Shown here piece by piece: positions 19,526 to 29,159 of a DNA stretch of 42,067 nt. The DNA lies in contig CAAHFI010290406.1 of assembly GCA_900893395.1 (NCBI GenBank), positions 1 through 42,067 on the forward strand. Direction: 5' to 3'. The DNA comes from Euglena gracilis (taxonomy: Eukaryota; Euglenozoa; Euglenophyceae; Euglenales; Euglenaceae). The notes beneath the pieces were generated by a model. It saw only the letters and a program-made list of their open reading frames with translations. It was not told where the DNA came from and did no database searches. Position 1 is the first letter of the stretch; every line of letters begins with the position of its first letter. Made by a program: the position numbers and the translations under genes.

Positions 19526-21220
19526 AAATGACAAAACCGGCCAAAACTCAAGCCAGGTGCATCGGTCGAATGAATTTTCAAGACAGGCGTGCGGGCCCAG
19601 ACGAAATAGGTTTTTATAAATCAAAAAAACGTCAAAAGTACCCCCGTACTGCCTAACCTCCAATGGTCGGGCCGACCAATGGTCGGGTCGACCGAGGTCG
19701 GTACGACCTCCAGGATCCTCATAGCCAATTATCCGCCCGGGGCCCAAAGGGCCGAATCGACTTCACTGCTCCTTGTTGTACCCCCCCTCCATTGTCCACC
19801 GACCTGCTCCCCGGAGGCCCGATCGGACAATAGGGGGGGGGACAATTGGGGCTTAAAAGTCGGCTCGACCCATCAGCACATCAGAGTGGGTGTTTCGCCG
19901 ACCAACCGGCCGACTGCTCCTCCCTCCAGCGTCATTGCACAAGTGTCAGGACACTTTCGTAAAGGATGCTCCAAACCAACGCCAAATGGATGTTGTGGAG
20001 GTGCTATTTTGAGCATGTGAACGAAAAAAAGCTTATTTTAGGTGGAACAGTAAGGAGGAAGGAGCTCATCCCCGGGGCCAGAGGGTGGGAATAATAAAGG
20101 GGGGGCGTGGTTTGGGTCATGGGGTGGGGTGACAGCATGAACACCACAATTTCTGTGTCCACCAAACCAGATTTTTGGTGAAAAAATCCATAAATCAGGA
20201 ATCCCACCTGTGACTTTGGCGCCAAATTCGGAATCACCAACCCAAATTTGAAAATTCATGTGTCAATGCTGGGGAATCTGTCTGAAAATTTATCAAAGGG
20301 GGGAACACTCGGGGGGGGGGAACAGCTCCATGGGGGTATGGCAAAATTTGGTCCAGCCCGGGAGGTTTGGCACGTCTGACGAGGACTCTCGGCCACCATG
20401 GAAGTGGGAGGTCCCCATTTTGCCACAACAAGGGGGTCACACCTCCAAGGGTGTGTCTGTCGCAGCGGAGAGCCAAACTTTCCAAAGGAAATTTTGTTGG
20501 TGTGGTTGGTGTGGTTCGGCATGCCGTGCCGAGGGGGTCGGTCGACCATGGTGGGTTCCCATTTTGCCGAGCCGTTTCAACCCCATTGAATTTTCCAAAA
20601 AGGCGCGTGAAAACGCGATTTTTGGGCCTTTTTCAAGCCTTTTTATTTCACTCGACCCCAAGGGGGGGCTTCCCAGCCCGAATTTGGGCTGCTGGCTGGA
20701 TTTGAGCTGCTGGCTGGCTGGACCACCCCCAGGGGATGTGGTCCCTTCGGCTTAAGAAAACCCTGGGTGAGATGAACGTTCCTTTTCAAAGAAAAAATCA
20801 ACGTTTTTTTCAAAAAAGAAAACAGGGTTTTATGGTGCTTTTTTTACACGTTTTTTGTTTCAAAAGAACAGAAAAACATGCGAGCTCCACCCCCCTCGGG
20901 GGGGGGGGGCAGGGTAAATGAGGGGTGGTTCTGGGGGGGGGGCAGACCACCCCCTTTTTTTAAAAAAAAAAAACCACAAAAAACCAAAATAAAAACAATT
21001 TTTGTTTTTCGACATATACCCCAATGGCATTTTCTTTTCTCAAAAAAAAACATGATTTTAAAACTTCGTTTTATGGGCTGGCTGACGGCGTGACAGCATC
21101 TGGGTGGACCAGTTCCAAATTTGGTGCAAATTCTAATTTGGTGTAATTTTGAAAGGTCAAATGCCTAATTCATGTGCTAACTGACTGCCTGGGGGGACCC
21201 AAGGGCAGGACCCTTTCAAT
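19526..21220. repeat. repeat-rich intergenic DNA
   Basis: At 19655-19705 GGTCGGGCCGACC-like palindromes occur. At 19780-19850 a partial TATTGTCC element is present. The rest is G-run and A/T-run DNA (20850-21060), with no supported gene. Short frames are low-complexity. Confidence 0.4.
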
Positions 21221-21224
21221 TGAA

Positions 21225-21440
21225 GGTACCCCCCCTTTATTTGATCCCCCCCCTTACCATGCCCCCCCATACCCCCCCTTTATTGTCCCCCCCCTTTATT
21301 GTCCCTGGGCCCCGGCCGACGGGGGTTTTTTGGCCCGGCCAATGAAATTCCTTTGGTACCCCTTTATTGTCCCCCCCCTTTATTGTCCGGTCGGGCCTCC
21401 CGGGGCAGGTCGGCGGGACAATAAAGGGGGGGGGTATTGT
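21225..21440 (-). repeat. TTTATTGTCC GC-rich repeat, copy 2, inverted
   Basis: It shares GGGCCCCGGCCGACGGGG, GGCCCGGCCAATGAAATTCC and GGCGGGACAATAAAGGGG with the element at 18015-18150, in reverse orientation. The TATTGTCC units are repeated at its ends. Confidence 0.6.
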
Positions 21441-21875
21441 ACCCCCCCCCTAGGAGCCATTTTTGAGGGGGGGTACATTATGGGGGGTACATTATGGGGG
21501 GGGTCCTCAGAGTGGGGGGGTACAGAGATTTTTTAGCCCATTTTCTTGCGTCCTCCGATGGCGGCCGGAAATATAAGATCCGCCGAATTTTCACCGACCC
21601 GAAAAAAATCTTCCGGCCGCCTTCGGCCAGTTTTGGTCAAAATTTTTCGGGGGGTCGGAGGGGGGGGTAAATTATGGGGGGGGTACAATATGGGGGGGGG
21701 CATGGTAATTGAGCATTTGGGTCCGGGGAAAGCTTTTTTTTCATGCGCCGAGGCCGGAAATTTTTTTTGTAAAGGAATTTTTGACCCCCTTATTTGACCC
21801 CCTTATTTGAGCATTTGGGGGTCCGTTGGCCCCGTGGGTGTGCTCAAAAAAGGGGGGGTACCCAGGGGGTTGGTA
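21441..21875. other. G-tract DNA, nothing recognised
   Basis: GGGGGGTACATTATGGGGG words repeat at about 21470-21500 and again at 21665-21700. No gene. Confidence 0.35.
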
Positions 21876-22075
21876 CGCCATGGCGAGGGGGTCCGAAATG
21901 GGGGGGGGGGAGGGGGGAAATGGCCGGAAAATGGCGTGGCGAGGGGGTCTCGGATGGGGGGGGAGGGGTGTACCATGGTTGCACAATGAAAAATGTGTTG
22001 GTGGCGTGGCGAGGGGGTCGGCTAGGGGGGGGGGAGGGGGGTAAATGGCGTGGCGAGGCCCTCGGAGAGGGGAGG
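21875..22075 (+). repeat. GGCGTGGCGAGGGGGTC minisatellite
   Basis: Four units of ATGGCGTGGCGAGGGGGTC, each followed by a G-rich tail that varies in length. Gly/Trp/Arg-rich open frames over it are products of the repeat. Confidence 0.6.
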
Positions 22076-22449
22076 GGAGGGGGAGGGGGGGGTCCCGTGG
22101 AGAGGTCCCACGGTCAATTGGGGGGGGTAATTCGGTGGCTTTCAAATTTTGAATGACACCTGCAAATTCTAAATTTTGAGTGGCTTGGTGCCCATTTTTT
22201 TCATGATTTTCGGTTGCAAACCCCCACGGGTTGGTGCGGGCCACGGGGGGGGGGTCACGGGGAAGTCACTTTGGAGTTGTCGGGAGGCAGCATCAATGAC
22301 CAACAAAAAGAAAGGTTGAAGTGATGAAGGGTGATTCACCGTATGAAAATGAAACCGTGTTTGGGCCGATTTCGAGACTTTAAAAGTCTTAAATCTTCGC
22401 CCAAACACGGTTTCTGATACGAAAACTGTGTCCAGAACGCCGGTTCGGG

Positions 22450-22570
22450 CGTGAAGCCGTGTTCCAGAACGCCAGTTCTGGCGGCAGAAATGTGTGAAGG
22501 TCGTTGGGCCACAATTCCACCCCGCGTCCCCCCCGTCCCCCCCCGCGTCCCCCCCGTCCCGAACCACCCT
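22450..22570 (+). repeat. CCGCGTCCCCCC tract, relative of the 2.3-kb arm
   Basis: GTTGGGCCACAATTCCACC and the CGCGTCCCCCC tandem ending in GTCCCGAACCACCC match the arm around 8740-8815. A short diverged copy of one arm segment. Confidence 0.5.
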
Positions 22571-22705
22571 GAATGTTACACCATTGAGGAATTGGCTTCA
22601 ACCACATGGCTGGCCGACGGCGTGCTCCCCATCTACGAGGTCCCTCACAGGGCCTCTACGAGGGCACAATTTTTCGGCCAAAACATGGGAGATTTGTTCA
22701 GATGA
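22571..22705 (+). other. short unrecognised open frame, possible exon
   Basis: One frame reads CYTIEELASTTWLADGVLPI, then YEVPHRASTRAQFFGQNMGD and a stop at 22703-22705. Its composition is protein-like, unlike nearby repeat frames, but no family comes to mind and the start is unknown. Confidence 0.25.
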
Positions 22706-22769
22706 CCAAAGTCTTACACTTCTTCCCGCTCAATGTATGTATCATGCTTGTGCTTACCAACCGGGGGGG

Positions 22770-22995
22770 GGAGGGGTGGGTGCTATAGGGTGCCTGCCCC
22801 TAGCAGGCACACCAGGGGATAGGGGTCCTGGGGGGACCCAGAAAATTTTCATTGAAAATGGCCTTTTCCAGGCCCCCGGCGCCTTCGGCGCCGGGGTCGG
22901 AGGGGGGTGCCTGCTAAGGGCAGGCACCCCCCAAAACCCTACCCCCCCCGGGGGGGTCGGATCGGGTGCTATGGGGTAGCACCCCCCCCGTGGGT
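22770..22995. repeat. nested palindromes around GGTGCCTGCC
   Basis: GGTGCCTGCCCCTAGCAGGC and TGCCTGCTAAGGGCAGGCA are imperfect palindromes placed about 110 bp apart, with GGCGCCTTCGGCGCC in between. Non-coding. Confidence 0.5.
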
Positions 22996-23338
22996 AGGCA
23001 CCCGACTAAGCACAAGCCTGGTTGTATTCTGGCCAATGTTCATGATTAAAAACCCATTCTCTCGCTTTTCTTTTACTAATGAGGGTGAAGGATCCAATTA
23101 AGATGGTAAAATACGAGCATGGCCGGAGGTTTTTGTTCAAAGCTCCTGAAAAAAGTGGGTTGTGAAAAAAAAACAAAAAAAAGTGTTCCCCGGTTCCTCT
23201 TTTCAGGGGGGATTTGGGGGTTTCAGCACCATTTCAAAAAACCACCAAACCACTGGGGAGAATATCGTGGGGGGGTCCAGGGAGGGAGTGTGTGGTGCAT
23301 TATCTTTGAAAGTCTTGGCAGAGAATGGAAGGGCATAC

Positions 23339-23444
23339 CTTAATTGCAGTATCAAGGCGAGAAGAGACAGCTTCCAAACGGGATTGTAGGCGCAAATAAT
23401 TCAGGGCTTCATTGTGCTTTCGGATTGCATTCTGTGCATAAATC
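23339..23444 (-). CDS. CHMP1/Vps46 (ESCRT-III) internal exon
   Basis: The exon starts with the last base of an Arg codon and encodes [20 protein letters not shown] and [15 protein letters not shown]. This matches the second helix region of CHMP1: plant CHMP1 has [20 protein letters not shown], and human CHMP1B has a similar ARIHAENAIRQKNQAVNFLR. The 5' border is AG (23446-23445) and the 3' border is GT (23338-23337), so this is a spliced internal exon of 106 bp. CHMP1/Did2 is an ESCRT-III regulator that recruits Vps4 and acts in multivesicular body sorting and abscission. Neighbouring exons were not found in the window, so introns are long or the exon is a stray copy. This is the clearest host gene here. 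Confidence 0.75.
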
Positions 23445-23451
23445 CTTGCAG

Positions 23452-23605
23452 AGTATGTTGCCAACACAGAAGGGATTTTGTTATATGAGGGGGGGGTGGC
23501 GGGGGGGGGGGCGGAGCCCCCCCGCCTATGCCAAAGTGAGCCCACAAAAACGACTTAGCCCCCGAGTATGTTGCAACACAGAAGGGATTTTGTTATTTGA
23601 GGCTC
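23452..23605. repeat. about 37-bp direct duplication flanking a GC-rich insert
   Basis: GAGTATGTTGCCAACACAGAAGGGATTTTG (shown in two words: GAGTATGTTGCCAACACAG, AAGGGATTTTG) at 23452-23490 recurs, with one base missing, at 23567-23605. Between the copies is a G/C-rich stretch of about 75 bp. On the minus strand the copy next to the exon is the end of the intron before the CHMP1 exon, so the acceptor side of that intron has been duplicated. Confidence 0.65.
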
Positions 23606-23920
23606 GGATTGGGGTGGAGGGGGGAGTTTTCTGCCTCTCGTGATGCAGAATGCAGATTGCAGATTGCATTTCCTAAAGGATTTTCATGTAATCCCTGTTC
23701 ATTAGTGGTTTTTACCCCTCCGGACCCCCATCAAGGGCCCACCGACCCCCACTGACCAAAGATTTCCATCTGGGGGTGTTTATTTTAGGCGTAAGACACT
23801 TATTTGGACCCATTCGGACCATTTCTGGGTGATTTGGGCCCGCCACAGACCATTGTTTATGACCGCCGACTAGCCACCGACTAGTTTGCATTGGATTTTG
23901 TTCATGGGGGGGGCTTAAAA
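23606..23920. other. intronic or intergenic DNA, nothing recognised
   Basis: It includes a short CAGATTGCAGATTGCA repeat near 23652. No gene is seen. Confidence 0.3.
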
Positions 23921-24095
23921 AGTCGGCGTTTGAAGACCGCGTTAGTACATTAGAGTGGTAGTCGGGCCGACTAGTTGGCCGACAACCCACTACCCCCCAC
24001 CCCTGTCTCGCCGACTAGCAACCGACTAGGCCTAGTCGGCGGACCAATTGGGTAGTTGGCCGACTAGTCGGGCCGACTACCCACTACCCCCCCCC
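23920..24095. repeat. CCGACTAGTCGG palindrome block at left edge of virus-like element
   Basis: Repeated GTCGGCCGACTAG and CCGACTAG words and CCCACTACCCCCC appear twice. The block ends where the GC-rich virus-like coding begins, so it is either host repeat at the insertion site or the outer end of the element. Confidence 0.5.
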
Positions 24096-24098
24096 CAG

Positions 24099-24678
24099 CT
24101 ACCGCCTTGCGCCGAACGGTTGGCACCAGCAGGGCATCCGGTAACGACCCAGTCCAGGAATTGTTGAGCGGGGCAGCGGGAACGGGAGGCGATTCCACGG
24201 GCGGCTTGGGAGGCACCGACAGCAACGCTGGATAGGCGGGTGAACGGCGGAGGCGGGGTCAAAACAGCGGGTGCGACAACGTCGATGGCGTCTGTCGGGA
24301 CGACGGTGTTGGTGGTGAACGGGATAGAACGGAAACGGGGACACCACCGGAGGAGGTAGCACAGTGGGGATGGGAATGGGAGCCGACGATGCCAATGGCT
24401 GGATCACCTGCGGCGATGCGCTGTCTCCCGCCGGGGTTGTACGACCCGTTGTGGAGCGGTGCCGCCGGAACGGTGACGGTGGTGAGTATCCTGTCGCGGA
24501 GGTGCGGCAGGATGTGGCGTTCCACCCACTGCCATCCGCGCTGGAGGCGCTCCCACCGTTCACGCAAAAGAGGAGGTGCCGCGGGACCCGGTTGGAGGCA
24601 GGGACGTGTCGAACGACGGCGGGACAACCGCTTTGCCCGAGCGTGGCACTCGGTGGAATGAATGGAGGAACGGGGAAC
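24099..24678 (-). pseudogene. virus-like element, unrecognised Pro/Arg-rich gene
   Basis: Leftmost gene remnant of the element. It lies downstream, in minus orientation, of a copy of the shared promoter motif at 24679-24689. The translation is rich in Pro, Arg and Ser, without a known domain. No ATG lies close after the motif. It is broken. Confidence 0.35.
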
Positions 24679-24689
24679 GATCCAACGAC
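24679..24689 (-). promoter_or_regulatory. promoter-like motif GTCGTTGGATC, leftmost copy
   Basis: The minus strand reads GAAAGTCGTTGGATCGTTCC. No ATG follows closely, so its target gene start is unclear. Confidence 0.5.
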
Positions 24690-24696
24690 TTTCTTG

Positions 24697-25664
24697 TCAT
24701 ACCCCATGTGGTTCATACCGGTGTCGCGGGTACCCACCACGCGCTGCCGCGTGTTGCTGGTGTAGGGGCGGAAGACCCGGGGGTACGGAGCGCGCTGGGC
24801 GTTGGTGTAGGCGCCTCGATCCGGGTGCTGGCGTCGGGGCAGGGTGATGTCCCGTCCGTGTTGGTTGTAGATGCCCCGAAGATTCGGTCCCCGACGAACC
24901 GGGCCCAACCCCCGCCCCCCTCCGCCGCGGGGGCGGAACCCCCTCCTGCCCCACCCCCCTGGACCACCACCCCCACCCCCCTGAGGAGGACGATGACGGA
25001 CCAGCGGAGGACATGATTACTGTGGCGGCGGTGGAGACGCTCTCGGTCGGGGAGGATCCTACGACACCGGTAGTGGTGGCTGTGGTGGTTGTGGTTGTTG
25101 TGGTGGTGTCCTCTACCTCCATAACGTTTCGGCTGCCGGTGGTGTTTTCACCGGGGATGCGACGACGGGGGTTTCCGCTTCCAGGGCGCGCATCACCTCT
25201 ACGAATTGTGAAAAGTCCTGGGCGGGTGGCTCGCTACCCGCTGCGGCCGCCTGGGACTGCGATTCCCGAACAGGGGACCAGGGATCTCTGCGTTTGCACC
25301 CAGTACGCCGAAGTTGCGGAGGGTTGTGCGGACGGGGGAGGGGTGTATTTTGTGATGGGCGGGGCGGGTTCTGGGGGCGGAATCGGCTGGGGGAGCCGGA
25401 ATGGCCACCGCATCCTCCTCATCCTCATCCGGTTCTGCGGCCCGCCTGTGACAGGGCGTACGCGTGGGCGATTTCCTCCGACACTTCCTCGGATACCGGG
25501 TGTTCCAGTTTTGAATTGGGGTTGTAGGGTGCGCATCGTGGGGATGGCTCGGAGTGTCGGAAGGGTCCGTATGATGGGACAGACCCGTGGCTTCCACCGC
25601 CTCCTTGACGTGGCGGACTTCCTCCGTTTTAGGGGGATTCCGGTTTCGTTCCACAATTCCTTGC
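24697..25664 (-). pseudogene. virus-like element, low-complexity Thr/Ser/Pro-rich gene region
   Basis: Contains a poly-Thr stretch (DTTTTTTTTTATTTG, around 25060-25110), a Ser run (PSSSSSGG) and an acidic EPDEDEEDAV segment. The composition suggests a linker, a mucin-like surface region or a disordered scaffold protein. No family is recognised, and one or two genes may be present. Broken. Confidence 0.35.
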
Positions 25665-26163
25665 TCACCCCTTGACAATGTCGTCCCAGGAGGTGAACCG
25701 TTCCGCGTACCGACTGTTGACGGTTTGCCGGTTGAGATGGTTTTTAATCAGGTCCGAGCGACCGTATAGCAACGGCAACCACACCTTTTTTGCTATTTCG
25801 GCCTTGAATTCCCCGGTCCAGTGCCGATCGTACGGTTGCATGGTGCGGAATCCGGGACCGTGGATCGCCGCCTGGTGGAGTTCCCAGAGGGCGGGGAGGG
25901 AATTGACGGACATCAGTTGCGGCGGTCTGTTCGTAGACCATCCACCATGCCACCCGCATGACCTGGTCAAAATTCTGGGTGCCGTATTGATTCACCACCA
26001 CCTGGAAGATCTCGCCGTATTTGGCCTGGTGGTCGTCGTTGAAGGCGAAATAGGGGGTATTCCAGAACTTTCTGATTCGTTCATGGTGGTTCCCGTCCTC
26101 CGTTCCCGCAGTGTCTCCAACACCCGGGCGTCCCTGGGTATAAACGGCACTGAGGTGCGACAT
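25665..26163 (-). pseudogene. virus-like element, unrecognised gene (about 165 codons)
   Basis: Starts at the ATG at 26163 (MSHLSAVYTQGRPG), 24 nt after a promoter motif (26188-26198), and ends in RYAERFTSWDDIVKG at 25665. Visible segments include WNTPYFAFNDDHQAKYGEIF and MRVAWWMVYEQTAATDV. It is mixed polar/aromatic and probably globular. It lies between the 85-residue gene and the low-complexity genes, in the block that also holds the fibre and capsid genes, so a structural role is plausible but not shown. Broken. Confidence 0.45.
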
Positions 26164-26187
26164 GTCCCTTGTGCGAGGAGGCGGAAG

Positions 26188-26198
26188 GATCCAACGAC
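26188..26198 (-). promoter_or_regulatory. promoter-like motif GTCGTTGGATC
   Basis: On the minus strand it reads AACACTGTCGTTGGATCC. It precedes the ATG at 26163 by 24 nt. Confidence 0.7.
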
Positions 26199-26213
26199 AG
26201 TGTTGGTCGCGCG

Positions 26214-26471
26214 TCACAGAATGGCGTTGACGACGGGGGCCAGGTAGTGACTGAAGAGCCGGGTGCTGATCCCCATGCCCTCGAGCCAGTCGCGCAGCTG
26301 GAGGATGGTGGCGAAGTAGATGCCGTACCGCATGGGTTCGGTCCAGGGACCCAGCCCAATCTCGGGGATGAAGAAGCGATCCACCCACGTGGCGTCCCCG
26401 AGGTAGAGCACGGCCCCCACGTACGCGGCGTCGTCGGCCCACACGAGAACGGCGTGCTTCCACGAGGACAT
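26214..26471 (-). CDS. virus-like element, 85-residue gene that looks whole
   Basis: A clean frame runs from the ATG at 26471, 13 nt after a promoter motif, to a stop at 26214. The protein begins MSSWKHAVLVWADDAAYVGA and contains VDRFFIPEIGLGPWTEPM and ATILQLRDWLEGMGISTRLF. It is rich in aromatic and hydrophobic residues, with a possible membrane-leaning helix at LVWADDAAYVGAVLYLG. No family is recognised. Its position between the fibre-like gene and gene 25665-26163 suggests a small virion or assembly protein. Confidence 0.6.
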   Translation of the reverse strand: MSSWKHAVLVWADDAAYVGAVLYLGDATWVDRFFIPEIGLGPWTEPMRYGIYFATILQLRDWLEGMGISTRLFSHYLAPVVNAIL

Positions 26472-26484
26472 CGGTTGCAGAAAG

Positions 26485-26497
26485 GATCCAACTGTGT
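26485..26497 (-). promoter_or_regulatory. promoter-like motif, ACAGTTGGATCC form
   Basis: The minus strand reads CCAACACAGTTGGATCCTTT, a variant with a shorter core. It sits 13 nt before the ATG at 26471 and directly follows the stop of the fibre-like gene. Confidence 0.65.
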
Positions 26498-26504
26498 TGG
26501 TTGA

Positions 26505-28536
26505 CTACGGAAGATCGGTTTTGAGAACGTACAGGGCCAGTCGGGTGTCCAGTTCGGTTTTGCTGACCTTTTCGTCCAGAATGGGGTGGTAGTCCCGGTC
26601 GAGGATTCCGCAATCAACAGGAGATCCTCCGGGTGCGGATGTACAACTGGGCGGTGGCCGTCTGGACGTCCGTTTTCAGGGCGTACACCGCCAACATGTT
26701 CGGCAGGTCGGTTTTGAGGACGTACAGGGTCCAGTCGGGGAGACTGCCCTTCACTGCGAATTGGGAAAAGTCGGGAAGCTGTGATTTGTACGCCACATCC
26801 GCGAACAGAACCTCCAGATCCTGGATGCGCACAAAAAAATCAAGGTCGGATTTCAGGGCATAGGCAGCCAGAGTGGTAGGCAGGTCGGATTTTGGGGTGT
26901 AGAGGTCCAAATCGGTGCGATCCGCCTTGTCCTGTTCCAATGCTCTGATCTGGGTACTCACTTCGCCCAGGGTCCCAACGAAGAGGTCCCGGAAATCGCC
27001 CACATCCCGGAGGGTGGCGTAGTTTCTCAGAATGTCCGGCAGTTGACTGTTCAACACGAAGGTGCTCCAATCCGGTAGGTCCGTTTTCTTCGCGTACAGC
27101 AACAGTTCCGTTTTGTCCGCCTTGTCGTCGATCAACACCGTGTAGTCGTTTTTGAGGTTCTCCATGGCGTTCAACAGATTCTGCTGCGCCTGGTTAAACA
27201 CCTGCTGGACGGTGGCGGTCAGGGCGTACGGAACCAGGTCGGTTTTCAGGGCGAACAGAGCCCAGTCGGGGAGGTCTTTCTTCAGCGCAAAGAGGGTAAA
27301 ATCCGGGAGATCCCCCTTGAACACCACGTCCTGGAACAGTACCTGGATCCGCAAAACGCACGTACAGACCCAGGTCGGATTTCAGGGCGTAGGGGTCCAG
27401 AATGGTGGGCAAGGTCGTTTTGAGGACGTAGAGGTCTAAATCGGTGCGATCCGCCTTGTCCAGTTCCAGTTTTTTGACGTTGTCCCCAACTCCCCCAACG
27501 ATCCGATGAAAATGTCCCGGAGATCGCCCAGGTCCCGTACCGTGGCGTAGGGTTTCAAAATGTCCGGAAGGTCGATTTTGAGTACGTAGGATCAGTTCCG
27601 TCCGGTCGGCCTTGAGGACCAACTGGGCGTTGAAAGTGATCATGAACTGCTGGAAGGCCCGCGACAGGTCGCCCTCGAGTTTCTCGAACTGAACCTTGGT
27701 CGCGTACAGTTGGAGGTCCGCCTTCAGGGCGTAGGTCGGGCAGGTCCGCTGCTGACCTTCGTTCGGAGGGTGAGCAGGTCCAACCGCACCCGGTCCGACA
27801 GTTGGGCGACGGCCGACTGCACCTCCGCTTTCAGGGCGTAGGGTAACAGGACGTTGGGCAGCTCCGTTGTTGGGACGTACAAATCGAGGTCGGTGCGATC
27901 CGCTTGTCGCGTTCCAGTTGTTGTACGTCGTTGCCCAACTCCCCCAACGAACCGACCAGAACGTCCCGCAGATCGCCGACGTAGCTGAGGGTGGCGTAGG
28001 GGGCCAGGATCTCCGGGAGTTTCCCGTTCAGCACAAACAGGTTCCAGTCGGGGAGTTCGGTTTTCTTGACGTAGAGCAACAGATCGGTTTTGTCCGCCTT
28101 GGTATCGATCAGTGGGTCGTACTCGTTTTGAGGACTCCAGGGCCACCAACAGATCCTCCCGCACCCGATCGGACAGTCGGGCGATGGCCGTCTGCAGTTC
28201 CGTTTTGAGTGCGTAGGGGTTGAGATCGGGCAGGTCCGTTTTCAGGGCGTACGGAAGCAAAAACCCGGGCAATTCCGTGCGGTCCAATTTCCGACGTTCC
28301 AGGTCCGCGTAGGCGTTCCGACTGGCCTCGTTCAGTTGCAGCAGGAGGTTGTTGAGGTTGGACACGTGACTGTTGACGTAGCTAACCGTGGCGTAGTTGG
28401 CCAGTAACGTCTGTTCCAGGTTCGCGATGCGGGTGGTGAGTCGCTGTTCCAGGGCATCGAGATCCGTTTGTTTGGCGCAGGGCGTATGGTTGTCGGGGTC
28501 GCAGCACCGCTCTCGGAAGTAACAACGCCGGTACAT
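26505..28536 (-). pseudogene. virus-like element, fibre-like repeat protein
   Basis: Starts at the ATG at 28536 (MYRRCYFRERCCDPDNHTPC), which overlaps its own promoter motif, and reads down to a stop at 26505. A coiled coil (LEQRLTTRIANLEQTLLANY) is followed by many repeats of the type YALKTDLPD, LYVLKTDLP, LDKADRTDLDLYTPKSDLPT and FAVKGSLPDWTLYVL, spaced about 18-40 residues apart. Such K-T/S-D-L-P repeats are typical of trimeric phage and virus fibre shafts. The likely role is host attachment at the capsid surface. No globular head domain was recognised at the C-terminal end. It is one of the longest genes of the element and is broken in several places. Confidence 0.6.
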
Positions 28537-28545
28537 CCAACGATC
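28534..28545 (-). promoter_or_regulatory. promoter-like motif GATCGTTGGATG
   Basis: The minus strand reads CACTGAGATCGTTGGATG, and its last three bases are the start codon of the fibre-like gene. The initiator would therefore sit at or inside the first codon, or a later start is used. Confidence 0.55.
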
Positions 28546-28554
28546 TCAGTGGTG

Positions 28555-29116
28555 TACGCTGAATTCGCAGAGGACCTTCAGAATGCGGTAGTCGGGCACC
28601 CGGTTGGCCACGGCGCGGGAGTCCCCCTGCAGCAGGGGCCACAGCAATTCGATGTCCAGTCCGTCACACCGTCCAGGTTCCGGGCGGCCGGGAGATCCCG
28701 AACGGTCGGTAGCTCCGACACCACTGCCCTCGTCGTTGGGGTTGAGGGTCTGCAGGTGGAGGGCCGCACTGTACACCATGGACCGACTCGGTTCGCTCGG
28801 CGGCGATGTGGGTGCGTTCTCCGCGGGATGGCTGTACAGGACGAAACGCTCCCGGGGCTCAGTCGGACGCAGAGTTCGCTCGTCTCGGCGCTCCAGTCCA
28901 GTTGGTCGTTGTCCCCGCGGCGAATTCGGGCGTCGATTTTGGACGTCGGGCGGAAGATGATGTGTACCTGGTCCAAATGCAGGGCACCGCAGGTCAGACC
29001 GCGGTCCACGCCGGACAGGTCGCCCCGAAGGGATCCCGCAGGGTGGCGCGGTAGGAGTTCATGGCGGGTCGGGTGTGCGTCGGGTTGTTCGACCACAGCA
29101 CCGAAAACTTCGACAT
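28555..29116 (-). pseudogene. virus-like element, unrecognised gene MSKFSVLW
   Basis: Starts at the ATG at 29116 (MSKFSVLWSNNPTHTRPAMN), 24 nt after a promoter motif, and ends with PDYRILKVLCEFSVHH near 28555. Inside are segments such as GALHLDQVHIIFRPTSKID and DNDQLDWSAETSELCVRL, with alternating polar/hydrophobic stretches like beta strands. A single-jelly-roll minor capsid (penton) protein would be expected in such an element, and this is one candidate by size and position, but no motif proves it. Broken. Confidence 0.4.
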
Positions 29117-29140
29117 CCCGTCCAAGTAAGGAAAAAAAAA

Positions 29141-29151
29141 GATCCAACGAC
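29141..29151 (-). promoter_or_regulatory. promoter-like motif GTCGTTGGATC
   Basis: The minus strand reads ACTTCGGTCGTTGGATCTTT, followed by a T run. It lies 24 nt before the ATG at 29116. Confidence 0.7.
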
Positions 29152-29159
29152 CGAAGTGA

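Noticed and set aside
21794-22156. Gly/Trp/Arg-rich 120-codon frame
   Set aside because: It follows the GGCGTGGCGAGGGGG minisatellite and has no independent protein signal.
25013-26613. Plus-strand open frames across the left part of the virus-like element
   Set aside because: Promoter motifs, starts and protein-like segments are all on the minus strand here.
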